From positions 1 through 46,335 of the forward strand of contig JBBKWG010000203.1 in NCBI GenBank assembly GCA_037968835.1: a stretch of DNA of 46,335 bases, in the 5' to 3' direction. How positions within the stretch are numbered: the first letter of the stretch is position 1; each line of letters starts with the position of its first letter. This document shows, one piece after another, positions 42,198 through 46,335 of the stretch. The notes beneath the pieces are model-generated. The model saw only the letters and a program-made list of their open reading frames with translations. It made no database searches and was not told where the DNA came from. The position numbers were made by a program, and so were the translations under genes. Source of the DNA: JBBKWG01 sp037968835 (GTDB taxonomy: Bacteria; Pseudomonadota; Alphaproteobacteria; Rhodobacterales; Rhodobacteraceae).

Positions 42198-43634
42198 TCA
42201 GTTGCCCGAGGTCTCGCCGTCGCTTGGCAACGCTCCATCGCTCCAGGTGCCCGTGCGTTCTTCGCCGGTGGCATAGCGGATGGTGCCTTCGCCCTGTCGC
42301 TTGCCACGCACGAACATGCCCTCGTAGACATCGCCGTTGGCGTATGTCGCCACACCCATGCCGTCGATTTCGCCGTCTTGCCACGCGCCCTCGTAGACAA
42401 AGCCGTCGGGCATGGTGATCTTGCCCTGACCCTCGCGTTCGCCCGCGATGAAATTGCCCTCATAGACGGTGCCGTCCGAATAGGTGGCGGTGCCGTTGCC
42501 GTCACGCTGGCCATCGGCCCAAGAGCCGTCGTAGGTATAGCCGTCGGCAAACACCATCTTGCCCTGACCGTGCATCTTGGCGTCCTTGAATTCGCCCTCG
42601 TAGACCAGCCCGTTGGCATAGGTGGCCACGCCCATGCCCTCGATCACGCCGCCGGTCCACTCGCCCTCATAGGTGTTGCCGTCGGGATAGACGATCTTGC
42701 CCAGTCCGTCGGCCAGATCGTCCTTGAACGTGCCGGTATAGACCGAGCCATCGGGATAGGTGACCTGACCTTCGCCTTCGATGCGTCCCTCGACCCAGTT
42801 GCCCGCATAGATATAGCCGTCGGACCCGGTGAACGTGCCCTGACCGTGGCGCTTGTCGTTGTCGAACTCGCCGTCGTAAATGTCGCCGTTGGCATAGGTC
42901 ACCTTGCCCGCGCCCTGACGCTTGCCATCGACAAGCTGGCCTTCGTAGATGTCGCCGTTGGGCTGTGTCAGGCGACCCTCGCCGTTGATCTGGCCGGTTT
43001 TCCATTCGCCGGTATAGACCAGACCGTCGGGCATTGTCAGCGTGCCGGTTCCCTCGCGCGCGCCGCGCACCAGGTCGCCCTCATAGACCGCGCCGTCGGG
43101 GTATTCGATCCGCCCGGTCCCGTCCTTGATCCCCAGCGACCACCTGCCGTCGTAGACATAGCCGTTGGGGCTTTCCATGCGGCCCTGCCCATCGTGGAGC
43201 GCGTCGGTAAAGCCGCCCTCGTAGCGCACGCCGTTGGCATAGATCGCGACACCCTCGCCGTTGATCTTGCCGTCTTTCCATTCGCCCTCGTAGGTGCCGC
43301 CATCGGCGAACACGATCTTGCCGCGACCCTCGGGCTTGCCGGCGACGAATTCGCCCTCGTAGACGGAGCCGTTGGGGAATTCGGCGCGGCCCTGACCGCG
43401 GATTTCGCCGTCCGCCCATTCGCCTTCGTAGACATAGCCGTTGGGCAACCGGTAAGTGCCGGTGCCGTGCTGCTTTCCGTCCCGGAAAGTGCCCTCGTAA
43501 ACGCCACCGTCGTCGTATTGCTTGGTGACGACGCGGTCGTCCTGCGCCGACGCGGTCGTGGCGAACGCCACCGCAAATCCGATCGCCGCTGCTCCGAGGC
43601 CGTGTTTCATACCAAAAGCCAAGATATTTCCCAT
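42198..43634 (-). CDS. Exported protein with 18 MORN repeats
   Basis: The 478-residue protein has a signal peptide (hydrophobic stretch ending ATTASAQ) and then eighteen head-to-tail MORN units of exactly 23 residues, pattern Y-x-G-x(2)-x-x-G-x(2)-x-G-x-G-x(5)-x-G, ending near residue 465. MORN arrays form long twisted beta-hairpin ribbons that bind lipids or proteins. ATG 43634 has AGG upstream; ATG 43610 gives a cleaner signal peptide. No partner gene is adjacent, so its surface or periplasmic role is unknown. Confidence 0.87.
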   Translation of the reverse strand: MGNILAFGMKHGLGAAAIGFAVAFATTASAQDDRVVTKQYDDGGVYEGTFRDGKQHGTGTYRLPNGYVYEGEWADGEIRGQGRAEFPNGSVYEGEFVAGKPEGRGKIVFADGGTYEGEWKDGKINGEGVAIYANGVRYEGGFTDALHDGQGRMESPNGYVYDGRWSLGIKDGTGRIEYPDGAVYEGDLVRGAREGTGTLTMPDGLVYTGEWKTGQINGEGRLTQPNGDIYEGQLVDGKRQGAGKVTYANGDIYDGEFDNDKRHGQGTFTGSDGYIYAGNWVEGRIEGEGQVTYPDGSVYTGTFKDDLADGLGKIVYPDGNTYEGEWTGGVIEGMGVATYANGLVYEGEFKDAKMHGQGKMVFADGYTYDGSWADGQRDGNGTATYSDGTVYEGNFIAGEREGQGKITMPDGFVYEGAWQDGEIDGMGVATYANGDVYEGMFVRGKRQGEGTIRYATGEERTGTWSDGALPSDGETSGN

Positions 43635-43786
43635 CTGCGCCTGCCGTTTGCCTGTTGCGGCTAAATCTAGTGGAGGTGCTTGGGGGTCGCAACGCTTTTC
43701 CCCCAATCGTCCTGTCGCGGCGATTTTCCCGCACTCTTTCCCTTGCCGCGATGTCTGCTAAGAACTCCCCGACGAAGGAGAGCACC

Positions 43787-45445
43787 ATGAGCGACCGCTT
43801 CCGCATCACCCTGGCCCAAATGAACCCCACGGTGGGCGATCTGGAGGGCAATGCCGCGCTGGCCAGACGCGCTTGGGAGGCCGGGCGCGACGCAGGTGCC
43901 GACTTTGTCGCGCTGACCGAGATGTTCATCACCGGCTATCAGGTTCAGGACCTGATCATGAAACCCGCGTTCGCGCGCGCCGCCATGGACCGGCTCGAGC
44001 AATTGGCAATCGAATGCGCCGACGGGCCGGCAATCGGGATTGGCGGACCGTGGGCGGAAGGCACGTCGCTACATAATTCCTACTGGGTGCTCGAAGGCGG
44101 CGCGGTAAAGACACGGGTCTTGAAGCACCACCTGCCAAACGAGACGGTTTTCGACGAGGTGCGGCTTTACGATTCGGGCGAGATCTCGGGGCCATACGCC
44201 ATCGGACCGGTCCGGATCGGGACGCCGATCTGCGAGGATGCCTGGCACGAGGATGTCTGCGAGATGCTGGCCGAAACCGGTGCCGACATCCTTCTGGTCC
44301 CCAACGGCTCGCCCTATTACCGCGACAAGTTCGACACCCGACTGGCCCACATGGTCGGTCGCGTCGTCGAGACCGGACTGCCGCTGATCTACCTCAACAT
44401 GGTCGGCGGACAGGACGATCAGGTGTTCGACGGCGGCACCTTCGTGCTGAATTCGGGCGGTGATCTGGCGATCAAGATGCCGGTCTTCGACGAAGCCATC
44501 ACCCATGTCGATTTCACCCGGACCGCCCAGGGCTGGCAGGCCGAGCATGGCGAAAAGGCCGTGTTCCCCGACGCTTGGGAGCAGGATTACCGCGCCATGG
44601 TCGAGGGCCTGCGCGATTATCTCAAGAAGACCGGGTTCAAGAAGGTGCTTCTGGGTCTGTCGGGGGGCATCGACTCGGCCATCGTCGCGGCGATTGCCTC
44701 GGATGCGATCGGACCCGCCAACGTGCGCTGCGTCATGCTGCCGTCGCAATACACCTCGCAGGCGTCGCTGGACGATGCCGCCGATGTCGCTCAGCGATTG
44801 GGAACGCGGCTCGACACGGTGTCGATCAAGGAGCCGGTCGTGGCGGTGAACGACACCTTGTCGGACTTGTTCGCCGGAACCGAGCCGGGATTGACCGAGG
44901 AGAACATCCAGTCGCGAATGCGCGCCGTCATCCTTATGGCGATCTCCAACAAGTTCGGCGAAATGCTGTTGACCACCGGCAACAAGTCCGAAGTCGCGGT
45001 CGGATATGCGACGATCTATGGCGACATGGCGGGCGGCTATAACCCGATCAAGGATCTCTACAAGACCCGCGTTTTCGAACAATGCCGCTGGCGCAACACC
45101 AACCACCGCGACTGGATGATGGGGCCACAAGGCGAAGTCATTCCGCCCGCCGTGATCGACAAGCCACCAACGGCCGAATTGCGCGAGAACCAGCGCGACG
45201 ACGACAGCCTTCCACCCTACGACGTGCTCGACGTGGTTTTGACGCAGTTGATCGACCGCGAGGCGTCGGTCGCCGAGGTCGTCATGATGGGGTTCGACCG
45301 CGACATGGTAAAGAAGGTCGAGAACCTGATCTATCTCGCCGAATACAAACGCTTCCAATCCGCACCCGGCCCGCGCCTGACGCCCCGCTCGTTCTGGCTG
45401 GACCGGCGGTATCCGATTGTGAACAAGTGGCGTGATCCGAGCTGA
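43787..45445 (+). CDS. nadE: Glutamine-dependent NAD synthetase
   Basis: The 552-residue enzyme makes NAD from deamido-NAD, glutamine and ATP. The N-terminal nitrilase-type glutaminase has the Glu-Lys-Cys triad (Glu45 in LTEMF, Lys113 in VLKHHLPN, Cys149 in PICEDAWH); the C-terminal synthetase has the P-loop GLSGGIDSAI and TTGNKSEVAVGY. GAAGGAG precedes the ATG. It ends before a strong terminator. Confidence 0.96.
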   Translation: MSDRFRITLAQMNPTVGDLEGNAALARRAWEAGRDAGADFVALTEMFITGYQVQDLIMKPAFARAAMDRLEQLAIECADGPAIGIGGPWAEGTSLHNSYWVLEGGAVKTRVLKHHLPNETVFDEVRLYDSGEISGPYAIGPVRIGTPICEDAWHEDVCEMLAETGADILLVPNGSPYYRDKFDTRLAHMVGRVVETGLPLIYLNMVGGQDDQVFDGGTFVLNSGGDLAIKMPVFDEAITHVDFTRTAQGWQAEHGEKAVFPDAWEQDYRAMVEGLRDYLKKTGFKKVLLGLSGGIDSAIVAAIASDAIGPANVRCVMLPSQYTSQASLDDAADVAQRLGTRLDTVSIKEPVVAVNDTLSDLFAGTEPGLTEENIQSRMRAVILMAISNKFGEMLLTTGNKSEVAVGYATIYGDMAGGYNPIKDLYKTRVFEQCRWRNTNHRDWMMGPQGEVIPPAVIDKPPTAELRENQRDDDSLPPYDVLDVVLTQLIDREASVAEVVMMGFDRDMVKKVENLIYLAEYKRFQSAPGPRLTPRSFWLDRRYPIVNKWRDPS

Positions 45446-45464
45446 TTTTTGTCGCCGGAATCTG

Positions 45465-45490
45465 AAAAGAGCGACCGGAGCCGCTCTTTT
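45465..45490. terminator. Bidirectional terminator shared by nadE and the VPLPA gene
   Basis: AAAAGAGCG (45465-45473) and CGCTCTTTT (45482-45490) form a stem with an 8-base loop, continued by TT on the plus strand and preceded by AAAA, so it can end transcripts from both sides. It lies between two convergent stop codons. Confidence 0.85.
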
Positions 45491-45510
45491 TTAGGTCAAG
45501 CAGTTCCGGA

Positions 45511-46140
45511 TCAGACGGAACGGCGACGTGCGGCTCCGAGACCGGCCAGTGCCGTCACCAGCAAAAGCGCGCCCGCTGGCAGTGGAACCTGGGTCACATC
45601 GGGAATGTCAGATACGTCGATGTATTTGATCTTGAAATACGAATAATCGCACGGGCTGTTGCAGGTTGTGCCCGCGCCGATGCCGAAGTGGTTCGAGATA
45701 TATTCTTCACCGAACGTGTAGCTGGCATAATAGCTGTTGGGAAGCGCAACAGCCGAAAGCACTTCCGCGCCGGCGACATAGAAATCGAACGTGTCGTTGT
45801 CGTGGACGTAGCTGAACCTGATGCCGTCGATCTTCACGCTTTCGCTGAAATTAAGCTGAACGACTTCGTCATAGCCATACGAGTCGACCTGATGCGAGCT
45901 GTCGTTTGCGCCGCCTTTCACGCCAAGTCCGTTGTTCTTCCAGTGCTGAACCTTGGCACCGTCAGGGTCCGCAGTAACTGTCAGCGTCAGAGTGCCGACG
46001 GTAAATTCCAGACTGTCCACCCACGCGCCATTGCTGTCCACGTTGAAGAAGTCGAATCTGGTTGTCGCGGCTTCACTTGCACTCGTCAGGGCGACGACCG
46101 CTCCCATCGCCAGAGCCAATTTTTTTGTCAATTCAAACAT
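45511..46140 (-). CDS. VPLPA-CTERM surface protein
   Basis: The 209-residue protein has a signal peptide (cleavage after SEA near 24), a beta-rich middle (LEFTVGTLTLTVTADPDGAK) with one Cys pair (CNSPCDYS), and a sorting tail: VPLPAG, a hydrophobic helix (ALLLVTALAGLG) and AARRRSV. This tail marks proteins handled by the exosortase-like sorting machinery in roseobacters. The function of the mature domain is unknown. A weak GGGGAA lies before the ATG. Confidence 0.88.
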   Translation of the reverse strand: MFELTKKLALAMGAVVALTSASEAATTRFDFFNVDSNGAWVDSLEFTVGTLTLTVTADPDGAKVQHWKNNGLGVKGGANDSSHQVDSYGYDEVVQLNFSESVKIDGIRFSYVHDNDTFDFYVAGAEVLSAVALPNSYYASYTFGEEYISNHFGIGAGTTCNSPCDYSYFKIKYIDVSDIPDVTQVPLPAGALLLVTALAGLGAARRRSV

Positions 46141-46335
46141 CGCAATAATTCCCCACCATTACATTTACTGTCGGCCGACAAGAAAATCATCGGCACGCTC
46201 ACCACTTAAAATTAACGTATGAGTATTTGTCGCCGCAAGAAAAAGGCGAAAAAACGGCGGAATCGGGGCCGGTGCGTTTCTGTGCGGACTTCAATACCGG
46301 CAAACGAACGTGACTGGTGCGAACGCGACAACAAA
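46141..46335 (+). other. Upstream region of the VPLPA gene and window end
   Basis: The region should hold the VPLPA gene promoter; I see an ACGTATGAG stretch that opens a very basic frame (MSICRRKKKAKKRRNRGRC) running off the window at 46218-46335, without ribosome-binding site, so I do not call it a gene. GTCGGCCGAC at 46172-46181 is a perfect 10-bp palindrome. Confidence 0.35.

Noticed and set aside
42018..43664. Plus-strand frame with repeated AVGIG-type units
   Set aside because: The repetition is the mirror image of the MORN repeats on the other strand; no start signal.

Overview
The window reads as one contiguous stretch of a GC-rich alphaproteobacterial genome, most likely Rhodobacteraceae (roseobacter group). 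Pointers are a C-terminal VPLPA-type sorting tail, an frcR/frcBCAK-like sugar locus, a leuA gene with a leucine-rich leader peptide, FixK-type TTGA-N6-TCAA boxes and a Tad-type pilus protein. I see no rRNA, tRNA, CRISPR array or insertion sequence. The window starts inside a P-type ATPase gene.

Region 1 (1-11.1 kb) is a copper/metal island: the 3' end of a copper P-type ATPase, cueR, a DUF305 membrane protein, a glutaredoxin-membrane fusion, a secreted beta-propeller with a CxCC motif, a small-membrane-protein/DUF302/EF-hand Met-rich operon (minus strand), an OmpR-type two-component system, a c-type cytochrome, a short periplasmic-binding-like protein and a complete CopA with two N-terminal metal-binding modules. 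Two CueR-like dyads sit upstream of the DUF305 gene and of copA.

Region 2 (11.1-22 kb) looks like a low-oxygen stress island: an unknown Cys protein, an APH-AAA kinase fusion, Hsp20, a bactofilin-like membrane protein, DUF2267, a Crp/FixK regulator, an OmpR-type regulator, a PAS hybrid histidine kinase with FixL-like haem-pocket residues, a site-2 protease with CBS domains, a VIT1/CCC1 transporter and a fatty-acid desaturase. Five FixK/FNR-like boxes lie 54-95 bp upstream of six of these genes. This is the most system-like part of the window.

Region 3 (22-32.3 kb) holds the divergent frcR / frcBCAK sugar-uptake locus with a 21-bp palindrome between the two arms, then a TPR protein, an SCP2-domain protein coupled to an alpha/beta hydrolase, an Anbu proteasome-like peptidase, a possible small basic protein, and leuA with an apparently leaderless leader peptide and attenuator-like RNA structure.

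Region 4 (32.3-46.3 kb) contains a frameshifted TadG-like pilus gene, a dipeptide-type ABC transporter operon without a binding protein, an AT-richer patch with a methyltransferase and a gene remnant, a CocE-type hydrolase divergent from an SDR, an 18-repeat MORN protein, NAD synthetase, a shared bidirectional terminator and a VPLPA-CTERM surface protein.
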